Assembly (NCBI RefSeq): GCF_963666195.1 | Contig: NZ_OY762653.1 | Span: 1,116,001-1,180,000, forward strand | Reading direction: 5' to 3' | Length of the DNA stretch: 64,000 nucleotides | DNA from: Trichococcus shcherbakoviae | GTDB lineage: Bacteria > Bacillota > Bacilli > Lactobacillales > Aerococcaceae | In this document: in pieces, positions 53,311 through 61,585 of the stretch | How positions within the stretch are numbered: position 1 is the first letter of the stretch | How the letters are laid out: each line of letters begins with the position of its first letter | The notes under the pieces: generated by a model | Databases searched by the model: none | The model's input: the letters and a program-made list of their open reading frames with translations, nothing else | Told to the model about the DNA's origin: nothing | Made by a program: the position numbers and the translations under genes

Positions 53311-53579
53311 TCGACCGCAAACATTACGGCATCGTCGCGTTTCCGACGTCCCAGGCCGCCGCAGCCGCTGAAGCTGTTGTCCTGGATGCCGGTCAGGAAT
53401 GCCGGCTGATCCCCATGCCGGAACAGATTTCGGCCGGATGCGGATTGGTGCTGCAGACGCATCTTGCCGAACTGAACGCTGTCCGATTGTTGCTGTCGGA
53501 GCGTTCCATTTCCAATGATGGTTGCTACGAAGTCCGTTTTGAGAACCGGAAAAAATCCGTGGAGGTCTGGCATGACTGA
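53307..53579 (+). CDS. DUF3343 protein, putative selenium/sulfur carrier
   Basis: This 90-residue protein has one small domain with IVAFPTSQAAAAAEAVVLDA at the N-terminus and ISAGCGLVLQTHLAEL near residues 40-55, the Cys-containing core of DUF3343. The family is recurrently found between yedF and desulfurase genes in Firmicutes; its action is not shown. It overlaps both neighbours, so it is clearly part of the selD operon. Confidence 0.82.
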   Translation: MIDRKHYGIVAFPTSQAAAAAEAVVLDAGQECRLIPMPEQISAGCGLVLQTHLAELNAVRLLLSERSISNDGCYEVRFENRKKSVEVWHD

Positions 53580-54732
53580 ACTTTATTATTTCGACAACAG
53601 CGCCACCACGCTGAAGAAGCCAGCTGCGGTGGCTGAAGCTGTCTACCACGCCATCGCCGATGGTCAGCTGGGCAACCCGGCCCGGGGAAGCCATACCGTT
53701 TCCCTGAACGCATTGCGGTTGACGGAGATGCTGCGCCAAAAAACGGCCGCCCTATTCGGTGTACCGGACGCGGCAAACGTCGCTTTTACGGCAAACGCCA
53801 CCGCCTCGCTGAACCTGGTCCTGAAGGGCTTGCTGAAGCCGGCAGACCACATCATCACGACAGTGACGGAGCACAACGCCGTCCTGCGTCCGCTTTACCA
53901 ACTGGAAGAACAGGGTGCTGCCCTGTCCTTTGTCGGCGTCGATGAACTTGGGGCGCTCCTTTATTCTGATTTCGAGCGCTTGTTGCGACCCGCTACGCGT
54001 GCAGTCGTGGTCAACCATGCTTCCAATGTCACCGGCAATGCCGCAGATCTGGAACGGATCGGCGCTTTTTGCCGGGAGCACGACCTGACTTTCATCGTCG
54101 ACGCCTCCCAGAGCGCAGGCGTCCTCGCCATTGACATGGTGAAGCAGCACATCGATATCCTCTGCTTCACCGGCCATAAAGGACTCTACGGCCCGCAAGG
54201 CACCGGGGGCATCTGCCTCGGAGACAGGTCTTTGGAATTCGTGCCGGTGTTTACTGGCGGCAGCGGCTTCCATTCTTTCGATAAGCAATACCCGACAGAG
54301 ATGCCGACCCTTTTCGAGGCCGGCACCCAGAATGTCCATGGCTTGGCGGGCCTTTCCGCCGGTTTGGATTACATCAGCCAGAAAGGACTGGCAGCGATCA
54401 CTAGGCACCTGCAGGAACTGACTTTCCGCTTCCATGACCAGATCAAGAATATCCCGGGAATCACTCTCTACGGAAGTTTCGCTGAAAGCATGGAGCGCGC
54501 GCCGGTCGTTTCGCTGAATCTGGAGGGCTGGTCCTCCGGCGACCTCAGCGATGCGCTCTTCATGGATTACGAAATCGCAGTGCGTCCCGGCGCCCATTGC
54601 GCGCCGCTCATCCATCAAGCTCTCGGCACAGAAAAAAGCGGCATGGTCCGTTTCAGCTTCTCTAGCTTCAATACGGTGGAGGAAATCGACTACGCATCCA
54701 AAGCGCTGAGGAGCTTGGCGGAAGAAGGATAA
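53572..54732 (+). CDS. Cysteine desulfurase-like PLP enzyme (EF2568 family) of the selD operon
   Basis: This 386-residue class V aminotransferase-fold enzyme shows YYFDNSATTLKKP at the N-terminus, PLP-binding VDASQSAGVLAIDM, and the Schiff-base Lys in FTGHKGLYGPQGTGG near residue 203. The loop near the C-terminus AVRPGAHCAPL holds the active-site Cys that takes sulfur or selenium. It belongs to the group named after an Enterococcus faecalis gene located beside selD and a selenium-dependent molybdenum hydroxylase. Its likely job is to deliver Se or S for that pathway. ATG 53572 overlaps the DUF3343 stop. Confidence 0.9.
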   Translation: MTELYYFDNSATTLKKPAAVAEAVYHAIADGQLGNPARGSHTVSLNALRLTEMLRQKTAALFGVPDAANVAFTANATASLNLVLKGLLKPADHIITTVTEHNAVLRPLYQLEEQGAALSFVGVDELGALLYSDFERLLRPATRAVVVNHASNVTGNAADLERIGAFCREHDLTFIVDASQSAGVLAIDMVKQHIDILCFTGHKGLYGPQGTGGICLGDRSLEFVPVFTGGSGFHSFDKQYPTEMPTLFEAGTQNVHGLAGLSAGLDYISQKGLAAITRHLQELTFRFHDQIKNIPGITLYGSFAESMERAPVVSLNLEGWSSGDLSDALFMDYEIAVRPGAHCAPLIHQALGTEKSGMVRFSFSSFNTVEEIDYASKALRSLAEEG

Positions 54733-54790
54733 GTTTGAAAATAATAATTAACAAGATAGAGCTTATATCGTATAAAAAGGTATTCCAAAT

Positions 54791-54828
54791 AAACCTATAA
54801 ACACTTACGAAAAATAAGCGATAGGTTT
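54791..54828 (-). terminator. Hairpin just after the IS110 transposase stop
   Basis: Eight-base arms AAACCTAT and ATAGGTTT (54791-54798, 54821-54828) with an inner short stem lie directly past the stop codon. It may be a terminator or part of the element's end. Confidence 0.45.
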
Positions 54829-56079
54829 TCATATAACGGATGTAATTTTATAGCCCTGTCTCTTAATTAATTTAAGAGCTTGTTCTGTGGTTATTTCTCG
54901 TGAAGTAGGGATATCGATCATATCGGAAAACAGTTGAGCCTGATAAACTTCCTGGTTTTTCAACATATGATAGATAGCCGTTAAGAGTTTACGGGCTATA
55001 GCGATGATTGCTTTTTTATGGCCCCTTCTTTTTTTGATATTGAGATATTTATTTCTAATTTCAGGATATTTTGTACTTTTGACAACGGCATTGGCTATTT
55101 GAACCAGTAATGGTTTGAGATAGCAGCCCGCTTTGGAAATCCTTACGGATTTTTTCTTCCCTGCACTTTCATTATTTGTGGGTGCTAATCCTGCCCAAGA
55201 ACAGAGATGTTTAGAGGAATGAAATTCAGACATATCAACACCAATTTCCGAAATTAATGCGACTGCGGATAGTTCATTTTTAAATCCAGGAGAAGTTTGA
55301 ATGAGTTGGATTTCATTTTGGTAAGGCTGGGCGAGTTCGAGGATAGTTTCTTCTAAGTGTTTTTTGCATAGTGTTAATGCATCAAAGTGTTCTTTAATGA
55401 TCTTCAGCTTTATCTTTTGTTCCGGTGTAATAAAACCGTCCACTGCTAATTCAAGTTCGGGTAATTTCTTTATTAGGCGACCGTGAATCAAGCTCTCTAA
55501 TTCTTCTGCCGTAAGCATGGACTGCTCAGGATCTTCTAGGATGCGTTCGATAATTTTCAACGCACTTTTTCCGAATGTGTCGGAAACAACACTAGCGATC
55601 TGAATATTGGATACGGTTAGAGAATTTTGAAATCTGTTCTTTTCACTGGACGCAAAATTGGTTAATTTGAACCGGTAGCGCATTAAATCACGCAATTCAC
55701 GAATCGCTAGTGGTGGCATGAAACTACCTGCAACCAAATCGTGTTTGAATAACTCAGCTATCCATTGGGCATCCTTTGTATCTGTCTTTTTTCCGCGAAT
55801 TGCTTTCACATATTTCGGATGAGCAAGGGTAATATTAACCGAAGGTTCCAGAATATTGTATACAGGGATCCAGTATTTCCCCGTAGATTCCATACAGACA
55901 TCAAAACAAGAGAATAACTCTAGCCACTGTAACAGCTCTCTCAATCCTTGTGTGAATGTCGAGAAGCGATGGCGTTTGTAAGTTGTGATTCCCTTGTTGT
56001 CTGTGATGGCAATACAGGCTACCACGAACGTTTTGTGGACATCTATTCCACAACAAATAGGATAAACAATTTTCAACAT
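54829..56079 (-). CDS. IS110-family transposase, 416 aa
   Basis: The N-terminal DEDD RuvC-like domain is visible as CGIDVHKTF, then CMESTGKYWIPVYN, then KKTDTKDAQWIAELF. The C-terminal domain (Transposase_20) has IQTSPGFKNELSAVALISEI and WAGLAPTNNESAGKKK, with the Ser used by this family. It is full length and open, so the element may be active. IS110 recombinases are guided by a bridge RNA made from the element's own non-coding end. Confidence 0.93.
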   Translation of the reverse strand: MLKIVYPICCGIDVHKTFVVACIAITDNKGITTYKRHRFSTFTQGLRELLQWLELFSCFDVCMESTGKYWIPVYNILEPSVNITLAHPKYVKAIRGKKTDTKDAQWIAELFKHDLVAGSFMPPLAIRELRDLMRYRFKLTNFASSEKNRFQNSLTVSNIQIASVVSDTFGKSALKIIERILEDPEQSMLTAEELESLIHGRLIKKLPELELAVDGFITPEQKIKLKIIKEHFDALTLCKKHLEETILELAQPYQNEIQLIQTSPGFKNELSAVALISEIGVDMSEFHSSKHLCSWAGLAPTNNESAGKKKSVRISKAGCYLKPLLVQIANAVVKSTKYPEIRNKYLNIKKRRGHKKAIIAIARKLLTAIYHMLKNQEVYQAQLFSDMIDIPTSREITTEQALKLIKRQGYKITSVI

Positions 56080-56310
56080 CAGTTTTTCCTCCTTTCTTTA
56101 AGGATAGTAGAGTGTTGCAGTGACTATTATTCCTAAATATATGGATCGCTTTTGCAAAGATAAGTTTACGTGCTCACTGTCACACTTATTTGTACTTGAA
56201 GGAATAATGACACATATAAAAATGCAGTCCTACAGAATGTCAAATAGGGCTACTCACTCCTCCGTGATTTGTAGTGTACAACTACTCTACAGGGGAAGAA
56301 TACAATAATA
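56080..56310 (-). ncRNA. Candidate bridge RNA region of the IS110 element
   Basis: The non-coding end upstream of the transposase contains a long imperfect inverted repeat: GTGACTATTATTCCT (56120-56134) against AGGAATAATGACAC (56200-56213). It encloses about 65 bases with internal complementarity. Bridge RNAs of the IS110 group lie in this position. Exact ends and guide loops cannot be set from one copy. Confidence 0.4.
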
Positions 56311-56388
56311 TACGCCGAAGGCGCAACGATTTTCATTTCGTTTTGTGCCTTGAGCGAAGCGAAAGGAATGCTTATAAAAATGAAAAGA

Positions 56389-56519
56389 TGTCCGATAACC
56401 GGGGGAAATCGGACATCCGGACTGCGAATGTTCTTCGCGTTGTCCGATAACCGGAAAGAATCGGACTTCCGGATCGCGAATGAGCTACGCGTTGTCCGAT
56501 AACCGGATAGAATCGGACA
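56389..56519. repeat. 52-bp tandem repeat, about 2.5 copies (array B)
   Basis: TGTCCGATAACC starts at 56389, 56441 and 56493, exactly 52 bases apart. Each copy folds as TGTCCGAT, an 11-base loop beginning AACC, then ATCGGACA (one copy ends ACT). A second inverted repeat follows in each full unit (GCGAA-5-TTCGC in the first, CGCG-9-CGCG in the second). This is the same family as array A at 30295-30482, inverted. Confidence 0.9.
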
Positions 56520-56550
56520 TCCTCAGCACGAGCGGCTTAATATAATGCGT

Positions 56551-56603
56551 ACAAAACAGAGCAGCAACCCACTTCAGGGGCAGCTGCTCTGTTTTGTTTT
56601 TTT
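56551..56603. terminator. Terminator between the 52-bp repeat and selU
   Basis: Fifteen-base perfect arms (56551-56565, 56583-56597, containing AAAACAGAGCAGC) are followed on the plus strand by seven T. It may originally have ended the selD operon, now separated from it by the IS110 element, and also serves leftward selU. Confidence 0.8.
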
Positions 56604-56608
56604 GTTAA

Positions 56609-57661
56609 TCAATCGTTCCTCTGCTTCATCCATTCCAGAATGGCTTCGGCCGTTGCTGCGGCGTCTTCGTTCCGGAAGATGGCGGAAAATTCCTTTTTGT
56701 TAAAGTTGTAGCGGGGATCGTAGTATTTCACCAACAGATCTTCGATGACCGCATCGAAATCGTGCTGGCGCACCTGCTCCTTGTATCCCTCGACACGCGC
56801 TTCATTCAAATAGGATTTCAAACGGTCAAGCGCTGCGAGGAGCTCCGCTTCATTGCTGTGGAGGTAATCTTTTTTGATCTGTTCGATCCGGTAATCCAAT
56901 GAAGCCTCGATGTTCAGGTTTATGCCTTTCTGCATCGCATCAATCAACGAAGGCGGCAATACGGCCTGTCCGATCCGCTTGCTTTCGCCTTCAGTAAAGA
57001 CGATCAGCGGCTCCTTCCAGCCAGCGGCGCTCTCGACCAACAGGCTCTCGAACATTTTTTGGTTGTGTGGCTGTTTCTTCTTAAGGCCGACGCCTCCGAA
57101 GACGGACCCTCTGTTGTTGGCGCAGGCTTCCAGATCAAGCACATTGGCTCCAAGCTTCTTCAGTTCCTCCAGGATGGCTGTTTTCCCGGTCCCGGTATTG
57201 CCGTAAAGGGTCACAAACTGGACCTTTTCGAACAATACAGGAATCATGTTGTTGATCGTGCTGCGGTAGTTTTTGTAGCCGCCTTCCATCCGGTGGACAT
57301 TCATCCCCAAAGATTTGAGTAAGGAAAAAATCGAACTACTGCGGAATCCTCCCCTGCTGCAGAAGATGACGACTTGGTCGTAGGCTTTTGTATACTCCTG
57401 GAAGAGGCTGAACATTTCCGGTAATCTTGGGGAAATGGTTTGGATACCGTGGCTTTTAGCATCGTCGATCTTGCCGGCGACGTAAAGCGTCCCTACTGTT
57501 TTCCTATCCTCATCATCCAGGACCGGCACATTTACGGCACCCGGTATGGTTGACTTCGCATATTCTGACGGACTCCTGACGTCCACATACAGAATCGATT
57601 TGTCTCCGCGTTGCTGTTCTATTTCTTCATACGTTGCGACTGGTTTCAATTGGTTCACCAC
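56609..57661 (-). CDS. selU: tRNA 2-selenouridine synthase SelU (MnmH)
   Basis: SelU replaces sulfur by selenium in 2-thiouridine at the tRNA wobble position, using selenophosphate from SelD. The N-terminal rhodanese domain has DVRSPSEYAKSTIPGAVNVP and the active Cys in VIFCSRGGFRSSS. The C-terminal P-loop domain starts LYGNTGTGKTAILEEL and contains EACANNRGSVFGG. The start is uncertain: GTG 57661 or 57658 fit the family but lack a strong binding site; the frame is open to 57751. It is convergent with the selD operon across the IS110 element. Confidence 0.93.
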   Translation of the reverse strand: MVNQLKPVATYEEIEQQRGDKSILYVDVRSPSEYAKSTIPGAVNVPVLDDEDRKTVGTLYVAGKIDDAKSHGIQTISPRLPEMFSLFQEYTKAYDQVVIFCSRGGFRSSSIFSLLKSLGMNVHRMEGGYKNYRSTINNMIPVLFEKVQFVTLYGNTGTGKTAILEELKKLGANVLDLEACANNRGSVFGGVGLKKKQPHNQKMFESLLVESAAGWKEPLIVFTEGESKRIGQAVLPPSLIDAMQKGINLNIEASLDYRIEQIKKDYLHSNEAELLAALDRLKSYLNEARVEGYKEQVRQHDFDAVIEDLLVKYYDPRYNFNKKEFSAIFRNEDAAATAEAILEWMKQRND

Positions 57662-57801
57662 TTTCTGATTCTTAGTATAGCCTCTGCCGGGCTGGAATGC
57701 CACCCGAAATCTTGAGGCAAGCGCGGCAAAACGACCCGACAAGCTCCTCAATTAACGGAGACATGCGGGTCGTCGCATTCAAGCGTTCAATTTTGCTGCA
57801 T

Positions 57802-59250
57802 CTATTTCTTTGCTTTATGCACTTTCAATGCTTTGCCTTTGACGGTGCGGTTCTGCATCTCGGAAATCACAAAAGGGCCTTTGCCATTCAGGATTTCGAT
57901 GTATGTCACGTTTTCCTGGATCGTGATGATGCCGATATCATCCGCATCGATGCCGGGAATATTGGTCAGCGTGCCGACGAAATCGATGGCGCGCAGTTTT
58001 TTCTTCTTGCCGCCGTTGAAATAGACTTTGGTGATGTCCTTGTTCAATTCCCGGTTCCGTGCCTGTTTGATGACGGGGCGTTCCTGCAGTTTCTTTTCGA
58101 AAGTCGCTTTATGATGCTGCACGAAGCGGGCGCTCGGCGGATTGATTTCAGTGATTTCCTGCTGAGCGAAGTCTTGCACTGCCTGCCAGCTTCTTTCCTC
58201 ATTAGGCGTAACCAAGGTCAGGGCTATCCCAGTTTTACCGGCGCGTCCGGTCCTGCCGGTACGGTGGATGAAGCTCTCTTTCTCTTCGGGGACATCATAA
58301 TTGACGACATGCGTCACGTTATCGACGTCGATCCCGCGCGCAGCCACATCCGTAGCCACCAAATAACGCAGCCTGCCTTTGCGGAAATCTTCCATGACGG
58401 CTGTGCGGTCATCCTGCACCATTCCGCCGTGCATCTTATCGATCGGCAAACCTGCTTTACTTAAGAATGTGTACAGTCCGTTTACGGCTTCCTGCGTATT
58501 GCAGAAAATGATGCAGCTGTCCGGATTCTCAACGGTCAGCAGATCCAATAGTTGCTTGGGTTTGCCCGACTCTTGGACACGGATGAAGGATTGCAGAATC
58601 TTCGGCTTGGATGCCTCGTCGCTTTCCATTTTCACCGATACGCGGTCGTTCTTCATATAGAAGCTGGCCAAACGCACCACTTCATTCGGCATAGTCGCGG
58701 AGAACAGCAGCGTTTGTCTTTGTTTCGGAAGGAAATCGATGATGGCTTCCACTTGCTCAATGAAGCCCATATTCAGCATCTCATCCGCCTCATCAAGGAC
58801 CAGGTAGCGTATCTTGTCAAATTTCATTGTCCCTTTTTGCAGATGATCCAATACCCTGCCCGGAGTGCCGACTACGATATGGCTTTTCTGTCTCAATTCC
58901 GATTTTTGCGTGTCGAAGGAAGTCTTGCCGAAGACAGCAGTAGCCTTGATCCGCTTCAGCCGTCCGATGTTGGTGATGTCCTCTTTCACTTGCAGAGCCA
59001 GCTCCCTTGTCGGAACCAAAATCAGCGCTTGCGGACGGTTTTCCTCCCAGTTTACACTTTCGCACAACGGTACGCCGAAACTGACGGTCTTTCCGCTGCC
59101 GGTCTGCGATTCGACAATGATATCTTTGCCCTTTAAGGTCAGCGGGATGACCTCCTGTTGTACTTGCGTCGGTTTGAAATAACGCAATGCCTTTAGTGCC
59201 GTAACGATTTCTTCGCTGATTGCGAAGTCTTCAAATGTTGTATAATTCAT
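57802..59250 (-). CDS. DEAD-box RNA helicase with C-terminal DbpA-type RNA-binding domain
   Basis: Helicase motifs run in order: SQTGSGKT (I), PTRELALQ (Ia), VLDEADEM (II), SATMP (III), [16 protein letters not shown] (V), [10 protein letters not shown] (VI). The C-terminus from about residue 405 is a small RRM-like domain ([20 protein letters not shown]), as in DbpA/YxiN, which binds hairpin 92 of 23S rRNA in ribosome assembly. Whether this protein has that specificity is an inference. It is 482 residues and monocistronic. Confidence 0.9.
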   Translation of the reverse strand: MNYTTFEDFAISEEIVTALKALRYFKPTQVQQEVIPLTLKGKDIIVESQTGSGKTVSFGVPLCESVNWEENRPQALILVPTRELALQVKEDITNIGRLKRIKATAVFGKTSFDTQKSELRQKSHIVVGTPGRVLDHLQKGTMKFDKIRYLVLDEADEMLNMGFIEQVEAIIDFLPKQRQTLLFSATMPNEVVRLASFYMKNDRVSVKMESDEASKPKILQSFIRVQESGKPKQLLDLLTVENPDSCIIFCNTQEAVNGLYTFLSKAGLPIDKMHGGMVQDDRTAVMEDFRKGRLRYLVATDVAARGIDVDNVTHVVNYDVPEEKESFIHRTGRTGRAGKTGIALTLVTPNEERSWQAVQDFAQQEITEINPPSARFVQHHKATFEKKLQERPVIKQARNRELNKDITKVYFNGGKKKKLRAIDFVGTLTNIPGIDADDIGIITIQENVTYIEILNGKGPFVISEMQNRTVKGKALKVHKAKK

Positions 59251-59416
59251 CTTGTCCTACTTTCACTTTTGATTTGTCGTCTCAGTATAACAGGAAAAAC
59301 GTAATAAATCCGCGTTTTTGTGAAAACAGGGTGCAGCATGGGACTAAAAAATGGAACCGGGTTTGAATCCCGCAAAGGGTTCCGCTTCCAGTTCCACCAT
59401 CACCGCTTGCGCCAGT

Positions 59417-59893
59417 TCACTCTTCGCAGAACAGCCTGATCCGCTCGATCGCTTGTTGCGCCATTTCATCCCGTTTTTCCTGGTAAGCTTCTTTGTCGAA
59501 TATTTTGTTCTTATCAACATAAGGAATATTCTGGATGCTTTCCAAGTTTAACGTCGTTCCGCCTTCCTCCGCTTTGGCCGTGTAATTTTGCCGCACGAAA
59601 GAATCTTCGGCCGGATCGACTGTGTCCACCCGGATGGCTGCGCGCATGACGAATTCTTCAGGGAACAGTTCCGATTGCTGCACTTCGATGTTCACCGGCA
59701 CCATTTTCCCGAATATGTCGTATTCCGCTTTGTAGACACTGGACAGGCCGCCGTCCCCGCTGATCTGCTTGACGATCTTCAGACCCTCATGGATTTCTTC
59801 CCAATTCCCCACATTGGCGGCATATTGCCATACTTTTCCCAGCGGCGCTTCGATAAAAATGCTTTTCTTGATGTTACTCTTGATATAATCCAT
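59417..59893 (-). CDS. SRPBCC/START-like domain protein, 158 aa
   Basis: The helix-grip fold is suggested by the N-terminal KSIFIEAPLGKVWQYAANVG and alternating strands ending with a long C-terminal helix (EKRDEMAQQAIERIRLFCEE). Such proteins have a hydrophobic pocket for lipids or small ligands; the ligand is unknown here. It stands alone; an A/T-rich region with the divergent queuosine promoter lies upstream. Confidence 0.7.
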   Translation of the reverse strand: MDYIKSNIKKSIFIEAPLGKVWQYAANVGNWEEIHEGLKIVKQISGDGGLSSVYKAEYDIFGKMVPVNIEVQQSELFPEEFVMRAAIRVDTVDPAEDSFVRQNYTAKAEEGGTTLNLESIQNIPYVDKNKIFDKEAYQEKRDEMAQQAIERIRLFCEE

Positions 59894-60029
59894 TTTTATT
59901 CATCCTTCCTGCTGATTGAACCTACTCTACTGCCCTCATATGCGACTGTGATAGCGTTATCTTTATCCTCATTATAATAAAATAAATTCCCTTATACAAA
60001 CTTGGGTCCATGAACATTGAAAACCACCC

Positions 60030-60058
60030 TTGGCAACTTCGCCGATATTTGTTAAACT
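60030..60058 (+). promoter_or_regulatory. Promoter of the preQ1-riboswitch leader
   Basis: TTGGCA (60030-60035) and TAAACT (60053-60058) are 17 bases apart. The expected start, about seven bases on, coincides with the first base-paired G of the riboswitch aptamer. Confidence 0.65.
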
Positions 60059-60062
60059 GTTC

Positions 60063-60103
60063 GGGACAGTTCGTAACCATCCTGTCGTTAAATAAAACTA
60101 GGG
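60063..60103 (+). promoter_or_regulatory. preQ1-I riboswitch aptamer
   Basis: The P1 stem GACAG (60065-60069) and CTGTC (60082-60086) encloses the loop TTCGTAACCATC. An A-rich tail GTTAAATAAAACTAGGG (60087-60103) follows, as in the compact preQ1-I class whose tail folds back into the loop as an H-type pseudoknot. The queuosine genes queT-queF-queC lie downstream on the same strand, as expected for this class. The aptamer is recognised by eye; no covariance model was run. Confidence 0.72.
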
Positions 60104-60124
60104 AAATAGAATCATGCAATCAAA

Positions 60125-60196
60125 ACGCAGGAATGTTTTTTGAGATGGCTTGTTATCCTTAGATACAACCTTCTCGGCATCCGTGCGTCTTTTTTT
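60125..60196 (+). terminator. Riboswitch expression-platform terminator
   Basis: ACGCAGGAATG (60125-60135) pairs with CATCCGTGCGT (60178-60188) with small bulges, followed by a run of seven T (60190-60196). It lies about 20 bases after the preQ1 aptamer, so ligand binding would promote termination. Confidence 0.55.
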
Positions 60197-60333
60197 GTCT
60201 ATTCTTGTAAGGCGTTGAATAAAGTATTATGAGGCTTTTAAACAGTCTACAAAAATCTCCTCAAATGCATTCAATTCTTTTATTTTTGATTTCATTTCCT
60301 CTATACTTTGCGTATAGAAAGGGATGATCCGAG

Positions 60334-61431
60334 ATGATGCTGACGAAGAAGGTCCGTTTGATTGTGACAGACGAAACTTCCAAACTCTACCAAGCAGCAG
60401 GCGTTGCTCGTTGGGCTTACAACTACACGATTCGAATGCAGGAAATGAACCATCGCTTCGGTGGGACGTTCATCAGCGATAATGATCTGCGCAGACACAT
60501 CACCAAGATGAAGAAACGTAAGAAATACGAATGGTTGAATGACGTGTCCAACAATGTTGTCAAACAGTCGGTCAAGGATGCCTGCAAAGCCTATAAAGCC
60601 TTCTTCAACGGGCAAGCCCAGCATCCCCGTTTCAAGACCAAACGCCGCTCCAAACCGAGTTTCTACAATGACTGTGTCAAGCTGAAAGTGAAAGGCAACC
60701 ACGTTCTGTTGGAAAAAATCGGTTGGGTGAAAACCAACGAACCGTTGCCCGTGGACTGCAAATACTACAACCCGCGCATCAAATTCGACGGCAAATACTG
60801 GTATCTGACGGTTGGCATCGAGGTGAATCCGGTAAAAGTTAAATTGGATGGTCGGAATGTCGGGGTGGATATCGGCATCAAGGAGTTAGCTGTCACCTCC
60901 GATGGTGTTTTTTACAACAACATCAACAAGACAGCCTCCGTGAGGAAAGCGGAGAGACGCCTCAAGAGATTGCAGCGGCGTGCAAGCAAAAAATACAAAA
61001 AAGGAACGCCTAAATCTAAACATCTCCTAAATCTAGAAAGTGAAATCCGAAGGCAGCACAGACGCTTAGCCAACATCCGAACCAATCATGTCCATCAAAC
61101 AACCGCGGAGATCGTGAAATCCAAACCCTCCCGCATTGTGATGGAAACGCTGAACATCCGCGGCATGATGAAAGACAAGCATTTGGCTAAGGCGGTCGCA
61201 AATCAGAAACTCTATTTCTTCAAACAATGCCTGCAATACAAATGCGAACTAAATGGCATTGAATTTGTGGAAGCAGACCAGTGGTTTCCGAGCTCCAAGT
61301 TGTGCAACAACTGTGGAACGCTCAAAAAGGACCTGAAACGCAGTGACAGGGTCTACCACTGCACATGCGGCCACCATTGCGATAGGGATCTGAACGCAAG
61401 CTATAATCTGAGGGATTACCAAGCAGTCTAA
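60334..61431 (+). CDS. tnpB: TnpB RNA-guided nuclease of an IS200/IS605-type element
   Basis: This 365-residue protein has the RuvC residues in GVDIGIKELAVTSDG (Asp), VMETLNIRGMM (Glu) and CDRDLNASYNL (Asp), and the zinc finger CNNCG and CTCGHHC near the C-terminus. TnpB cuts DNA guided by an omega RNA from the element's right end and helps the element persist. All catalytic residues are intact. The start AUG lies 17 bases after the left-end hairpin. Confidence 0.92.
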   Translation: MMLTKKVRLIVTDETSKLYQAAGVARWAYNYTIRMQEMNHRFGGTFISDNDLRRHITKMKKRKKYEWLNDVSNNVVKQSVKDACKAYKAFFNGQAQHPRFKTKRRSKPSFYNDCVKLKVKGNHVLLEKIGWVKTNEPLPVDCKYYNPRIKFDGKYWYLTVGIEVNPVKVKLDGRNVGVDIGIKELAVTSDGVFYNNINKTASVRKAERRLKRLQRRASKKYKKGTPKSKHLLNLESEIRRQHRRLANIRTNHVHQTTAEIVKSKPSRIVMETLNIRGMMKDKHLAKAVANQKLYFFKQCLQYKCELNGIEFVEADQWFPSSKLCNNCGTLKKDLKRSDRVYHCTCGHHCDRDLNASYNLRDYQAV

Positions 61432-61575
61432 CGGTAGCTCGGATATGTACGATTCGTTGCATCGGAATTTACGCCCTCGGAGTGCTGCAGCAAACGAAAG
61501 TAGTCCGTCAGGACCAAATCGGGCACGAAGAACAGGGAAGCAAACATAAACTAGATTTAGTTAGATTTATGGCAA
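61432..61575 (+). ncRNA. Candidate omega RNA / right end of the tnpB element
   Basis: The 144 bases after the tnpB stop are non-coding, with short complementary blocks (AGTCCGTCAGGAC, GATTCGTTGCATCGG) and a final small hairpin. In TnpB elements the guide RNA scaffold ends at the right end and its guide comes from the flanking DNA, here the queT start region. Boundaries are not determined. Confidence 0.45.
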
Positions 61576-61585
61576 CGGTGGACCG

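Larger units (their letters stand above)
54760..56310 (-). mobile_element. IS110-family insertion sequence (approximate limits)
   Basis: One transposase gene with non-coding flanks sits between the selD-operon desulfurase and selU. IS110 elements lack terminal inverted repeats, so the ends are estimated from where flanking genes and repeats begin. The higher-coordinate (upstream) flank is the longer one, about 230 bases. Confidence 0.7.
60290..61575 (+). mobile_element. IS200/IS605-type element with tnpB only (approximate limits)
   Basis: The left part contains the subterminal hairpin CTATAC-TTTGC-GTATAG (60301-60317), as in IS200/IS605 left ends. tnpB follows, then a structured non-coding right end of about 140 bases ending in AACTA-GATT-TAGTT near 61560. 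No tnpA gene is present, so it needs a transposase in trans. It lies between the preQ1 riboswitch and queT. Confidence 0.65.

Noticed and set aside
61432-61585. preQ1-II (COG4708-type) riboswitch directly before queT
   Set aside because: No match to that class; the preQ1-I-like aptamer lies upstream of the tnpB insertion.
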